Shown: positions 46,125 through 54,690 of the stretch, piece after piece
Layout of the letters: every line of letters starts with the position of its first letter
Position numbering within the stretch: the stretch's first letter is position 1
From: Sphingobium sp. Leaf26
Lineage (GTDB): Bacteria; Pseudomonadota; Alphaproteobacteria; Sphingomonadales; Sphingomonadaceae
DNA: 64,000 nucleotides
Direction: 5' to 3'
NCBI RefSeq assembly: GCF_001421665.1
Contig: NZ_LMKV01000012.1
Coordinates: 640,185 to 704,184, forward strand
Program-made: the position numbers and the translations under genes
Notes under the pieces: generated by a model
The model's database searches: none
Told to the model about the DNA's origin: nothing
Seen by the model: the letters and a program-made list of their open reading frames with translations, nothing else

Positions 46125-49118
46125 TTAGCGGCTCATGCCGCGACTGATGTCGCGTCCGTGATCGAAGGGAATGGAGGATGCGAGATCGTGGGACAGGCTG
46201 CGGCCAACCTGCTGGCCGATCTCAAGCCCAAGTTCGCGACTGCGCAGGCCCAGCACCGATTCAAGCTGGGCATCGCGCTCAAGGCTTTTCGCCATGCCCG
46301 CCATCTGCTGCGCGGCACTCTTCGCCCCCCGGAAATTGCCGCCGCGCACCAACTCGGCATGATGGCGCTGCAACTGCTGCCACCCTTCCACGAACCTGTC
46401 GGCCCGCTGGAACGGGTCCATGCGGATTTCGGTTTCCAACTGCATTGCCCGCACGGCGGCCTGGCCGCGCCCCTCGTCCGCCTCGTGGACAAGCTTCGGG
46501 CTGCTGCGGAAGGCGCTGTTCAGGTCCGAAGAACCTTCAGGGCGGATGGCCTCCAAGGCATCCCGCGCCGTGTCGAACGCCTCGCGCTGGTGGGGCATGG
46601 CATCCAGACCTTGCGCGCGCGTCTGCTGTATCGCGTCCAGCGCCTTGGCGTAGCGCTCCACCGCACCGCGCACGCCGCCAGCCCGAAGCGGCTGCATGGC
46701 ATGTTCGGGTTGGCGCTGAACGGCCCGCTCCTGCGCGGGCGGCTCAGCCTTCGGCTGAAAGCCCGCAAATATGTCGCGCTCCTGCTGCGGCTGGATATTC
46801 GGCCGGAAATTGTCAAATATCCCGCGTGCCTTTTCGACAATGGGTCTAACGATTTCCGCGATCCGCTCACCAAAGGTTATGCCACGCCGCTCGGCATATT
46901 CCTTTGCCGGGTCGGTCTTCTGGTAATCGGTGGCCATATCCTTGCCGCGCTCGCGCGCGAGCGTGCGAACAAGCCGGGACTGATCGCGAAAATCGTCGCG
47001 GCCATAATGGAGCGCCATACCGTCACGATGGCGAGACATGGCAACATAAGCCCCGTGCCGATCCATCCCCGGCGTCGCCAGCACATGCGCCCTGTCCACG
47101 GTCATGCCCTGCGCCTTGTGGATGGTGGCGGCATAGCCGTGGTCGAGGTCGCGATAGTCTTTTGTGTCGAACGATACGACACGCCCGTCATCGGTGCGGA
47201 CGGACATATGGCCTTCACTCACATGTTCGATGGTGCCCAGCGTGCCATTCTTGACCTCAAGGCTGCGCTCGTTGCGCAGGAACATGCTGCGGTCGCCGGA
47301 CGCGAATAGCCGGTCGCCGCGCTCGGTCTTCACCTGGCACTCGTCGCCTAATTCGCCCGCATTGCGCATCGCCGCGCGCGCGGCCTCGTTGAGGTCGCGC
47401 ACCTCCGCATTGGTGTGGGTCAGGATGATGCGGCTCGCATCGGGGTCGGATTGCCGTTCGCGGTCCCAGCGCTCGATAAGATCGCGCCGCGCCTCCTCAC
47501 GCGTCTCGGCCTGATGCACCAGGCCCTTGTCGGCGTAAGCGGCAATGGCCTCGCCGGTCCTGCCCGTGGCCAGATGCCGGGTAGCATCCTGCTGCCATCC
47601 TTCATGCTGGCGGCGAACCTGTGTGATCTCGACGCCGCCATGGCGCTCATGGATCGCGCGGAACGCCGCGCCCGCTTCGATCGACTGCAATTGCTGCGGA
47701 TCGCCGACTAGCACGACCTTCGCGCCAACGTCGGCGGCATGGGACAGCACGCGCTCCATCTGGCGCGTGCCGACCATGCCCGCCTCGTCGATCACCAGCA
47801 CGTCGCGGGAGGTTAAAAGATCGCGACCCTGCGCCCAGCTATGCTCCATGCTGGCGATGGTGCGCGACGCGATGCCGGAACCGTTTTCCAGCCCCTCGGC
47901 AGCGATGCCCGCAAGCGCCGCGCCGCGCACGTTGAGGCCCGCACTTTCCCATACGTCGCGCGCCACGCCCAGCATGGCGCTTTTGCCGGTCCCGGCATAA
48001 CCCAGCACCAGTGACAATCCGCGCCCGTCCGTTATATGGCGCAACGCGGCTTCCTGCTCTGCTCCCAGAGCAAGGCCACCACTCTCGGCGGCGCGACTGG
48101 CGTAGGTCGTCGCCGCCGAGAAACCATCGCTCCGGTCCATCGCAAGCCGGTCAGCGGCGCGGCCCATCCGCTGTTCGGTCTCGATCATTTCGCGCGAGGT
48201 GAACCGCTCGTCGCCGCGCCCATCCTTGCCCAGCGCAATCAGGTCTGGCGATCCCCTAACCGCGCGCATGGCGGCGTTGAACTGCTCCTGCCCGTCGCTA
48301 TGCCGGTGGATGAACATCGCCATATCGCGATTGGTGAATGTCGCCTGTTGATGGGTGATGGCGTTGAGCGCGATGCCGGGATCGGCAATGATGCGCTCGC
48401 CATTCTCCCGCGCGATCTCGCGGTGCATTTCGGCGCGGTCGGCTTCGAGCCCTTGGGCTTCCATCCGGTGCGCAGGGCCGCCGATCTTGCTTTGCGGTTC
48501 AAGGTCGATGCCCTGATCGGCAAGGCTGCGGCGGTCGATGCGCGCGTCTATATCGAGTTCGGCAAGGCGGGAGTTGACGTGGGTCTCCCAGCGTTCGCGC
48601 CAGCGCTCGACATTGCCATGCTCATTCCATTCGCGGACCTTCGCCCCGAAGCCAATGGTGCCGTCCTCGCGCTGCACAACCTCCCGCATGGTGAGCATGA
48701 CATGGGCGTGCGGTTTGGGCTGGCCGTCCGCGTCGATATCCCAATGCACATTGAGGTCGGCGACCATGCCCCGATCCACAAACTCGCCGGACACGAAATC
48801 GCGGGCCAGTTCGATGCCCTGCGCCTTGGTCATTTCGCGGGGCATGGCGAACTCGACCTCGCGGGCAAGCTGGGCGTCCTTGCGCTTCTCGAATGCCTCG
48901 ACATCGTTCCACAGGCGTTCACGGTCGTGCCAGTGTTCGGGCGCGCCTTCGGGCAGCATAATTTCGCTATGCTCGACGCCGGAGCGGGCGCGGAAATCTT
49001 GGGGCCGGTCAAGGCGCTCGTCGTGCAGGCGTTCGCCCGCACGATAGGCGGCAGCGGAGACGGCGGAACGGCCTGCCGCGCGACTGATGACCTGAACGGA
49101 GAAATGGAAGATCGCCAT
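46125..49118 (-). CDS. traA: Ti-type conjugative relaxase-helicase TraA (MOBQ)
   Basis: This 997-residue protein nicks oriT and unwinds the transferred strand. The N-terminal MobA/MobL relaxase domain begins MAIFHFSVQVISRAAGRSAV and carries the histidine triad in VHWDIDADGQPKPHAHVML (about residues 122-140). The TrwC/TraI-like helicase half has Walker A GYAGTGKSAM (about 372), VIDEAGMVGTRQM (about 440) and VGDPQQLQSI. The C-terminal 250 residues are helical. A predicted oriT lies just upstream, and traC and traD are divergent, as in Ti-plasmid-type mobilisation regions. No T4SS or coupling-protein genes are in this window, so transfer would need them from elsewhere. Confidence 0.93.
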   Translation of the reverse strand: MAIFHFSVQVISRAAGRSAVSAAAYRAGERLHDERLDRPQDFRARSGVEHSEIMLPEGAPEHWHDRERLWNDVEAFEKRKDAQLAREVEFAMPREMTKAQGIELARDFVSGEFVDRGMVADLNVHWDIDADGQPKPHAHVMLTMREVVQREDGTIGFGAKVREWNEHGNVERWRERWETHVNSRLAELDIDARIDRRSLADQGIDLEPQSKIGGPAHRMEAQGLEADRAEMHREIARENGERIIADPGIALNAITHQQATFTNRDMAMFIHRHSDGQEQFNAAMRAVRGSPDLIALGKDGRGDERFTSREMIETEQRMGRAADRLAMDRSDGFSAATTYASRAAESGGLALGAEQEAALRHITDGRGLSLVLGYAGTGKSAMLGVARDVWESAGLNVRGAALAGIAAEGLENGSGIASRTIASMEHSWAQGRDLLTSRDVLVIDEAGMVGTRQMERVLSHAADVGAKVVLVGDPQQLQSIEAGAAFRAIHERHGGVEITQVRRQHEGWQQDATRHLATGRTGEAIAAYADKGLVHQAETREEARRDLIERWDRERQSDPDASRIILTHTNAEVRDLNEAARAAMRNAGELGDECQVKTERGDRLFASGDRSMFLRNERSLEVKNGTLGTIEHVSEGHMSVRTDDGRVVSFDTKDYRDLDHGYAATIHKAQGMTVDRAHVLATPGMDRHGAYVAMSRHRDGMALHYGRDDFRDQSRLVRTLARERGKDMATDYQKTDPAKEYAERRGITFGERIAEIVRPIVEKARGIFDNFRPNIQPQQERDIFAGFQPKAEPPAQERAVQRQPEHAMQPLRAGGVRGAVERYAKALDAIQQTRAQGLDAMPHQREAFDTARDALEAIRPEGSSDLNSAFRSSPKLVHEADEGRGQAAVRAMQLETEIRMDPFQRADRFVEGWQQLQRHHAELVRGGNFRGAKSAAQQMAGMAKSLERDAQLESVLGLRSRELGLEIGQQVGRSLSHDLASSIPFDHGRDISRGMSR

Positions 49119-49148
49119 GATGGCAATCCATCTACGCCATCAAAGTGC

Positions 49149-49176
49149 ACGTCGGAACGACGTATAAGCGCGCCCT
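49149..49176. other. Predicted origin of transfer (oriT) with nic-like core
   Basis: TAAGCGCGCCCT at 49165-49176 differs at one position from the TAAGTGCGCCCT nic core known from RSF1010/Ti-type (MOBQ) origins. Directly beside it is a perfect 6-bp inverted repeat, ACGTCG and CGACGT (49149-49154 and 49158-49163), with a 3-nt spacer. The site lies between divergent traA and traC, the expected place. Nicking itself is inferred. Confidence 0.75.
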
Positions 49177-49291
49177 TCTCGAAAATTTCTCGGACGGGAC
49201 TAGGCGGTGTCAGACTGTCCCGGCGACTCTACTGCGCGGCGGGTCGGTTCATCTTATCATAGCGCCATCGTCACTCAATGGAGACTTTGCG

Positions 49292-49597
49292 ATGCGCAAA
49301 CCGCGTGATTTTGATTCGGAACTCAAAGCCCTGGCCGACAAGGCCAAGGCACTCAAAGAGCGGCGCGTGCGCCAGCTTGGTGAACTGGTGACCGCGACCG
49401 GTGCCGATGCGCTTGACGCTGATGTGCTTGCCGGGGCGCTGCTGAATGCCGCCACGTCGAAGGACCCCGCGACAAGGGAGGGATGGAGGAAGGCGGGCGC
49501 AGGCTTCTTTCTCGGCAAGGGCGGCAAGCCTACGGGCGGATCTTCTGGCCAGCAAAGCGGGGCACTCCCGCTCGACGGCGGCGTGGCATCGGCTTGA
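49292..49597 (+). CDS. traC: TraC-like mobilisation accessory protein
   Basis: This 101-residue basic protein (MRKPRDFDSELKALADKAKA, then RRVRQLGELVTATGAD) matches the small TraC-type protein encoded divergently from traA in Ti-like mobilisation regions, where it helps the relaxosome at oriT. GGAG stands 9 nt before the ATG. The C-terminus is glycine/serine-rich. traD begins 22 nt downstream. Confidence 0.75.
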   Translation: MRKPRDFDSELKALADKAKALKERRVRQLGELVTATGADALDADVLAGALLNAATSKDPATREGWRKAGAGFFLGKGGKPTGGSSGQQSGALPLDGGVASA

Positions 49598-49619
49598 GGC
49601 CCGGAAGGCGCGAACCGAC

Positions 49620-49850
49620 ATGAGGGACTGGGCCGTCGCACGCCGTCAACGCACGCGGCATCTGATCGAATTGGGCGGCCTTGTCGTCAAGGCGGGACTG
49701 GTCGATCTGACCGACGATGACCGCGCTACGCTTTACGGCGCGTTCCTCACGGTCGCCGACAGATTGCGCGGCGACGAACGCGCCAACGCACTTGCCGTCT
49801 GGAAGCGCAAAGGCAAGCGGGCGTTCGAGGCGGAACAGGACGGCGGTTAG
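49620..49850 (+). CDS. traD: TraD-like mobilisation accessory protein
   Basis: This 76-residue protein (RRQRTRHLIELGGLVVKAGL, then DRATLYGAFLTVADRL) has the typical TraD pattern of Ti-type mobilisation regions (not the F-plasmid coupling protein of the same name). It is the second gene of the traC-traD pair and probably binds near oriT with TraA. Its 3' end overlaps the stop of the convergent MNT/HEPN gene by 4 nt. Confidence 0.8.
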   Translation: MRDWAVARRQRTRHLIELGGLVVKAGLVDLTDDDRATLYGAFLTVADRLRGDERANALAVWKRKGKRAFEAEQDGG

Positions 49851-51361
49851 CGCGACACCGACAAGCGCACATTGCTGTCCGGTTCTGCCTGATACTCGAC
49901 CATCGGTGCCATGGGTGGGCTGCTCTTGTCGCAATAGCGCACGGTGATGAAGTCTTCTCGGATCGCAGGACACAGGCCGGAGCCATAGAGAATGTCCGCC
50001 AGCGCGTCGAAGGTCGTCGCCTTGGCGCGATAGGCACCGGTCCACCGCACGGTCCAAATGTCTTCATTGGCCTTGACCCGGTATCCCGCCCTTTGCGCAA
50101 CGTGCATGACCGCGCCCAGCACCGTGTCCGCGCGCACGTCGAAGTCCAGCACGGCGGACAGGTCGGCGGGTTCGGAACGGACGGCTTGCGCGGACTTTAA
50201 ACGCCATAGCGTTGTCTCCGCGCCAGCCATGAAGAAGCACAAGCAGACAATCGCCAAGGGCAGATGGTCAACCCAGCCCATGAACCTGTCGGAGCGCCAG
50301 AACCGGTGAACGGGAACGAGCTGATTCCATCGGCCTTGTAGCGGGGCGACACGTCGCACGATCCGCCATGTCCTTTGCAGCATATTGGCGCGGCGCACAG
50401 GTCGGGAAAGCGCTATCGCTGTCGTCGGCGCTGGCGGTGGTGGAATCATCGGTGCTGGCAGGCTCACGGTAAGTGAAGTCTGATGATCTGCGCAGGCGGA
50501 CGCTGCCCGTTTCTGCAATATCTCCACCCGCGCGAACGCCCATGACAGTTCCTCGCCCGAAATGCTGTAGGATCGCCCATAGCGGGCTTCGACATAGGCG
50601 CGGCGAATACAGCCGAATGCGCGGCGCTCGAACTGGCTATTGCGCGGCCATGCCGAACACAAGCGCGGGTCTAGCGTTTCCGCCGCTTCGCGCAGTTCAT
50701 CCAACGCATGGGTGCGCGGCGCGTGCAGGCTGATCGACCGCAAGACGGACAGATAGAAATGCTCGCACGCCTGATGCAGCAGCAGCGCCGCCATCGGCGC
50801 ATCGCCCCGGTCCCGATAGAAAGCCGCGCCAGCCAGAAATCGGGTTCCGCGTTTATGCCACCGGATAAACTCCGCTACACCCCGAATAACCCGTTCCCGC
50901 GCCGGAAGGCGGTGCGGCTCTTGCAGGCGGAAGCCCTGCATCTGGTAGAGCGCGATACCCTGCTCGGCGATGGTGACGAAATGCGGGACGCCTTCGACAA
51001 GAGCGCCGTTGACCCGCTCAAGGCTTTCGACCGTCAGCCGCACCGGGCGGGTAATGTCGCCATGCTCCCATGCGCGCCGCAGCCGGTCACGCACCAGTCG
51101 CCAGTCGTGTTCGCTGCGGGCAAGCCGGGAATAGTTGACGATCGCCAGCAGCCGGAACGCTTCCCCCGGCGCGACCTCTTTCCAATCCTTCTCGGCGTGG
51201 GGACCATGCAGAATCAAGGTGAGGATGCGGCCCGCCCGGAAATGTTCGGAGCAACGGCCTTTGGTTGTTTCCTCGAATGCCTCGAACAGGATCATGGTGA
51301 CGTGAAGAAGCTCGTCCTGGATATGCAGGGGCAGATGGTCGGCGTCGGTACGCAGCATCAT
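49847..51361 (-). CDS. MNT/HEPN-like protein with membrane helix and STN domain
   Basis: This 504-residue protein starts at ATG 51361 with AGGAGG 8 nt upstream. Residues about 5-130 resemble a nucleotidyltransferase-like region, and about 150-290 a HEPN-type helical domain (MAALLLHQACEHFYLSVLR, then HALDELREAAETLDPRL). A proline-rich linker and one transmembrane helix (LPLAIVCLCFFMAGAET, about 362-378) follow. Residues about 395-470 look like a secretin/TonB short N-terminal (STN) domain (DFDVRADTVLGAVMHVAQRAGY). The combination of a cytoplasmic MNT/HEPN part with an exported STN part is unusual. No clear RxxxxH RNase motif was confirmed. A signalling or surface-control role in conjugation is possible but unproven. 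Confidence 0.65.
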   Translation of the reverse strand: MMLRTDADHLPLHIQDELLHVTMILFEAFEETTKGRCSEHFRAGRILTLILHGPHAEKDWKEVAPGEAFRLLAIVNYSRLARSEHDWRLVRDRLRRAWEHGDITRPVRLTVESLERVNGALVEGVPHFVTIAEQGIALYQMQGFRLQEPHRLPARERVIRGVAEFIRWHKRGTRFLAGAAFYRDRGDAPMAALLLHQACEHFYLSVLRSISLHAPRTHALDELREAAETLDPRLCSAWPRNSQFERRAFGCIRRAYVEARYGRSYSISGEELSWAFARVEILQKRAASACADHQTSLTVSLPAPMIPPPPAPTTAIALSRPVRRANMLQRTWRIVRRVAPLQGRWNQLVPVHRFWRSDRFMGWVDHLPLAIVCLCFFMAGAETTLWRLKSAQAVRSEPADLSAVLDFDVRADTVLGAVMHVAQRAGYRVKANEDIWTVRWTGAYRAKATTFDALADILYGSGLCPAIREDFITVRYCDKSSPPMAPMVEYQAEPDSNVRLSVSR

Positions 51362-51972
51362 GACCGCGCCTCCTGTGGGCGACGCTGGCAACCCTTCGGG
51401 CGCGGGTGGCCGGTCACGTCATGCACGCGATCTACCAAGGTACGGACAAGGGGCGTGATCGTGGCAGGGATGAAGCCGCCCGTGCGGGGCCGGTCTTCCT
51501 CCCAATCATGATAATAATAGCCCCATTTCCAATAGGGCGAGAGAACCCCAGCCAGCCGCGCCATGTCGGGGCAATCATGACCAAAGCCGCACGCCTTGGC
51601 GTAGGCCAGCGCCTTGGCGATGTCTTGCTTGATGTGGTGGGCGTTCCACGTATCGGCAAAGCCCACGTCCAGCAGGTAGGCGCACAGGGCCTGCTGGGTC
51701 ACGAAACCGGCCTGATGCAGCGCTTCCTTTGCATGTCGCGGCTCGATGAGGAAATCTGCTTCCAGCGTGGTCATCCACCGTTCCGCATTGTGATAACGGA
51801 AGCGGCTTATGCTCCGGCCTTCTTTCGTCCGAACAAGTGTCGCGGGTTCGTCTTCATGCCGCAGGTGGAGCGATGCCAGGGTCTTGGCACAAGGCGAGGC
51901 GATGGCTGACGCGGCAACCGGAGCGATAGTTAATCCGCGCAGCAGGGCGCGGCGGGATTTGGAGACAAGCAT
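51358..51972 (-). CDS. Tat-signal protein of unknown function
   Basis: From ATG 51972 this 204-residue protein begins MLVSKSRRALLRGLTIAPVA, a twin-arginine-like signal peptide. The rest has aromatic-rich segments (RFRYHNAERWMTTLEADFLI, YWKWGYYYHDWEEDRP) but no domain I can name. Its last bases overlap the start of the MNT/HEPN gene, so the two are translationally coupled. In-frame sequence extends upstream to 52050, but the signal peptide favours this start. Export to the periplasm, next to the STN domain of its operon partner, is an inference. Confidence 0.65.
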   Translation of the reverse strand: MLVSKSRRALLRGLTIAPVAASAIASPCAKTLASLHLRHEDEPATLVRTKEGRSISRFRYHNAERWMTTLEADFLIEPRHAKEALHQAGFVTQQALCAYLLDVGFADTWNAHHIKQDIAKALAYAKACGFGHDCPDMARLAGVLSPYWKWGYYYHDWEEDRPRTGGFIPATITPLVRTLVDRVHDVTGHPRPKGCQRRPQEARS

Positions 51973-52100
51973 ATGCACCTCCGTTCCGCATCCATCGCAG
52001 GGAAGCGAGATATGACGGGCGGATACGGAACGGTCCCGGCACTCCCACATGATTCGCGATGCCGGTTGCGCAAAAGCCCTTTAAGAATGGACCTTGCGGC

Positions 52101-52139
52101 ATATACGCCATCGTTTACTCAATAAACGATGGCGTATAT
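52101..52139. promoter_or_regulatory. Perfect 17-bp inverted repeat, probable operator
   Basis: Arms at 52101-52117 and 52123-52139 are perfectly complementary with a 5-nt spacer. A third, degenerate copy of the core (AATAAACGGTGGCGT) starts near 52144. The site lies between the Tat-signal gene and the ribbon-helix-helix gene and covers the latter's first ATG. RHH regulators bind such repeated short boxes, so self-regulation and control of the divergent operon is likely. Confidence 0.6.
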
Positions 52140-52386
52140 TCAAATAAACGGTGGCGTCAATAGGTTTGATTTGGAAATTGAGTTTCTACCCGATAGCGAC
52201 GAGTTGATGGGACGCCCGCCACTTGGAATGAAGCCGACGACGGTCAGGCTAAGTACCGACACGATCCGTCGTATCGAGGCGCTTGTAGGCAACCGCAGGC
52301 TCGCCTTGTTCATCCGCGAGGCGGTTGAGAACGAATTGCAGCGCCGCGAGAATCCGGAAGCGTCCACGGGTCTGGGCAACCTCTGA
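52129..52386 (+). CDS. Ribbon-helix-helix DNA-binding protein
   Basis: This 85-residue protein has the RHH pattern near its C-terminal half: KPTTVRLSTDTIRRIEAL (strand plus first helix, about residues 35-52), then NRRLALFIREAVENELQRRE (second helix). Such proteins are MetJ/Arc-type repressors or antitoxins. The ATG at 52129 lies inside a perfect inverted repeat and lacks a ribosome-binding site. ATG 52207 or 52231 would remove a non-conserved N-terminus and is a realistic alternative. No toxin gene is adjacent. Confidence 0.7.
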   Translation: MAYIQINGGVNRFDLEIEFLPDSDELMGRPPLGMKPTTVRLSTDTIRRIEALVGNRRLALFIREAVENELQRRENPEASTGLGNL

Positions 52387-52514
52387 ACGAAAGCACTTCG
52401 GCGGCAGTTGTCGGACGTCTGGCCAATCCGACGGTTATTGCCTGGAACTCCGCGAGACAGCTTAGCCACGCGGCACCGATTGTCATGGTATCAACGCAAG
52501 AATGCGCCACTAGT

Positions 52515-52620
52515 GGCCGATTTCGGAATGTCGGCTCACCGGAGGGTAAGAAGGCATAGCCGCCGGTCCTCTCTGGGGCAGGCGACACGATCGTAGGCGG
52601 CAATAGCTGCCTGTCGCCCA
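52515..52620 (+). repeat. Dispersed intergenic repeat A, copy 1
   Basis: About 106 bp beginning GGCCGATTTCGGAATGTCGG, matching 56426-56531 at close to 88% by eye with one indel. It is non-coding and lies between the RHH gene and the VOC gene. Confidence 0.75.
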
Positions 52621-52763
52621 TTGGCCAAGGTGCGACCTCTGTCCCTATCGATTCAATCATGCCAACGTCAGCCCAACGATCCAAGCGTGACCGCGCGTTC
52701 GATCCTGCTATGGCCGAGGCGGGCAGTGTTCAATCATGGCGTGGCCCAAGTAGGAGAAGATGC

Positions 52764-53162
52764 ATGCTTTTTCACACGATGGTGGGGTCGAACGACATCG
52801 ACCGGGCGAAGCGCTTTTACGACACGGTGCTCGGCACCCTCGGAGTTGGGGAGGCGACGATCAACGTGGCCGACAGTGGCCACACGCGCCTGATCTACAA
52901 CAGTGGAAATGGGGCCAATTTCATTGTCACCCAGCCCATCAATGACGAACCGGCATCCGTCGCGAATGGCAGCACCGTTGCTTTTTCATGCGATTCGCCA
53001 GAACAGGTGAAGCAGTTTCATGATGTTGCAGTCGCCAATGGTGGCACGTCGATCGAGGTAGCGCCCGGTCCTCGCGAAACAGCGTCTATGGGTACGATCG
53101 TACTCGCGTACTTCCGCGATCCAGATGGAAACAAGCTATGCGGCATCCACTTCCCCAAATAA
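52764..53162 (+). CDS. VOC (glyoxalase/bleomycin-resistance) superfamily protein
   Basis: This 132-residue protein starts at ATG 52764 with AGGAG 7-8 nt upstream. It shows the VOC pattern: FHTMVGSNDIDRAKRFYDTV at the N-terminus with the first metal histidine, and YFRDPDGNKLCGIHF at the end, where the second half usually supplies a glutamate; here H or C positions stand instead. Members include glyoxalase-like lyases, dioxygenases and resistance proteins. The substrate cannot be told. This looks like an ordinary genome gene rather than island cargo. Confidence 0.85.
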   Translation: MLFHTMVGSNDIDRAKRFYDTVLGTLGVGEATINVADSGHTRLIYNSGNGANFIVTQPINDEPASVANGSTVAFSCDSPEQVKQFHDVAVANGGTSIEVAPGPRETASMGTIVLAYFRDPDGNKLCGIHFPK

Positions 53163-53314
53163 CCCTGCTTTGCATCGTTTAGCCTGAGTCAGCTGCCCGC
53201 CAATGCTTTGGTGGGGCAGCTGGGCGCTCTCTTCCCGTTCCATTTTTCGTCCGAAGGTGGATAATCCGTTCACTGCAAGGCCGTAGCGATTTAGGCGGGC
53301 GATATGCCCTCAAT

Positions 53315-53340
53315 GGGTGGAAGGCGGACTGTCCGGTTTT
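53315..53340 (+). repeat. Dispersed repeat B core, copy 1
   Basis: A variant of the core GGGTGGGGAGCGGACGGTC, here GGGTGGAAGGCGGACTGTCC, ending in a T-run. Related cores are at 53814, 55191, 55931, 57594 and 58358, always between genes. The flanking sequence (about 53224-53314) forms part of the same repeat. Confidence 0.6.
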
Positions 53341-53379
53341 TGGAAGCGGTTGCCGATTAGCAGACGTTCCGCTGGCCGA

Positions 53380-53763
53380 TCACATCGTGCTCCGCTGTAG
53401 CGCGTCAATTACGCCATTATCCTTGTCGACCAAAAACACGAGATTAATGTCAGTTATTCCGGCAGGTTCAAAGGCCAGATAGTATCGGGTCTCGGACACC
53501 TTTCTTGCATCCACCATTTGAATGGAATGGTGAGGCCCGAAATAAGGGTGCGCGGCCCAGCATTGTTGGACATTCGCAACAATCGCATCAGGAATTTGAT
53601 CGTCGGAAAACGCTGGTAGTCGATAATATTCACCGGCAAAGGGCCGGTATCCGTCAGCCAAATACGAACATTTTTTGCCTTCGGCATGATCCCGCAATGT
53701 CCAGCCAGCAGCCGCACCTAAACAAGCCACCGCTATCGCTGCAATGGGGATAATAGGCTTCAT
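53380..53763 (-). CDS. Small exported protein of unknown function
   Basis: From ATG 53763 this is a 127-residue protein with an N-terminal hydrophobic segment (PIIPIAAIAVACLGAAAGW) that acts as a signal peptide or anchor. The mature part has GEYYRLPAFSDDQIPDAIV and YLAFEPAGITDINLVFLVDK. No family recognised. It lies between dispersed repeats in a run of small envelope-type genes. Confidence 0.65.
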   Translation of the reverse strand: MKPIIPIAAIAVACLGAAAGWTLRDHAEGKKCSYLADGYRPFAGEYYRLPAFSDDQIPDAIVANVQQCWAAHPYFGPHHSIQMVDARKVSETRYYLAFEPAGITDINLVFLVDKDNGVIDALQRSTM

Positions 53764-53813
53764 GCTGGGTTGATATAGCACCATTGAAAAATCGAAAAGC
53801 TCAATCGCGGATC

Positions 53814-53839
53814 AGGGTGGTTAGGGGACGGTCAGGTTT
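53814..53839 (+). repeat. Dispersed repeat B core, copy 2
   Basis: The variant GGGTGGTTAGGGGACGGTCA followed by GGTTT, downstream of a small minus-strand gene. It matches the other B cores in order and in its T-rich end. Confidence 0.55.
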
Positions 53840-53865
53840 GCGCTGATACAGGCGAATAGCGGATG

Positions 53866-54141
53866 CTATTTCAAATTCGCAACGGTAGATAGGAACGCTT
53901 GCCGCTTCGCCTGTTTCTTTAAGCGCCGCCAACGCAGAATAAATCCCACCACGCCAAATGGAACGCACCATAATAATGCGATGCCCATGTGCGCAAATAT
54001 CTCATGCGCTCGGTCAGGATTGTCATTTACCTCAATTCCGTCTGCGAGAATCGCTAAGGCGGACATGACAATCCACAGCACGAAGAAAACTCGTTCATGG
54101 ATCGCAGACGGGACTGATTGGTGGGACGGATAACGCTGCAT
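53866..54141 (-). CDS. Small membrane protein with two transmembrane helices
   Basis: This 91-residue protein has two hydrophobic helices (VFFVLWIVMSALAILADG, about 18-35, and IALLWCVPFGVVGFILRW, about 53-70), and a basic C-terminal tail (RRLKKQAKRQAF) that would face the cytoplasm. No family recognised. Confidence 0.6.
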   Translation of the reverse strand: MQRYPSHQSVPSAIHERVFFVLWIVMSALAILADGIEVNDNPDRAHEIFAHMGIALLWCVPFGVVGFILRWRRLKKQAKRQAFLSTVANLK

Positions 54142-54220
54142 CAGGTCATGGTGCCATCGACCCAGAATGTCCGCAATCGAGAACGGTTGAACGCGGTTCC
54201 ACCGGCGAACAATGGTCGTT

Positions 54221-54535
54221 TCAGTTCGTCCGTTTCAGCCATCGGTCAAGAAGTCCACGCTTTCGAATTATCTCGCCAGCCCCCCACACAGGGGTGTGGT
54301 GATCGGGATCGAGAAAGCCTTGAACCTTGATGAGAATTGCGCCGCCAGCCTGTCGTTTCCAATCGGCATCCCAAGTGACTGCCATGTAGCGCCCGTCGGC
54401 CTCTGGCCTGACATAGGTCCACCCTACTGGAACGCGCCTTGCTAAATCTTCCCATGCGAACCCAGCAACCTCATAAAGGACGTCGCTGACTCTCGCTTCT
54501 AATTCATCCCGTTCGGCGTCTGTGGGAGCGTCCAT
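54221..54535 (-). CDS. Hypothetical protein, small soluble
   Basis: This 104-residue protein has an acidic N-terminus (DAERDELEARVSDVLYEVAG) and a WTYVRPEADGRYMAVTWDAD strand-rich centre. No signal peptide, membrane helix or known domain. The codon use looks like its neighbours, so it is probably real. Confidence 0.55.
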   Translation of the reverse strand: MDAPTDAERDELEARVSDVLYEVAGFAWEDLARRVPVGWTYVRPEADGRYMAVTWDADWKRQAGGAILIKVQGFLDPDHHTPVWGAGEIIRKRGLLDRWLKRTN

Positions 54536-54690
54536 GAACCCTGCTTATCCTAGCCGATGAATGTCTGCTATCCGGCGAGTGAAATTGCTTCATCAATGAC
54601 AATAAATGGTCGGTCGCTGCCCACCTTTCCCCTTTCTGGTAGAAATCTGCAATGGATGCTGCCAGATCTTCTCCAGAAGGGGCGAACGAA

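Noticed and set aside
48036..49262. Plus-strand open frame of 408 codons
   Set aside because: Antisense to the relaxase domain of traA, which is intact.
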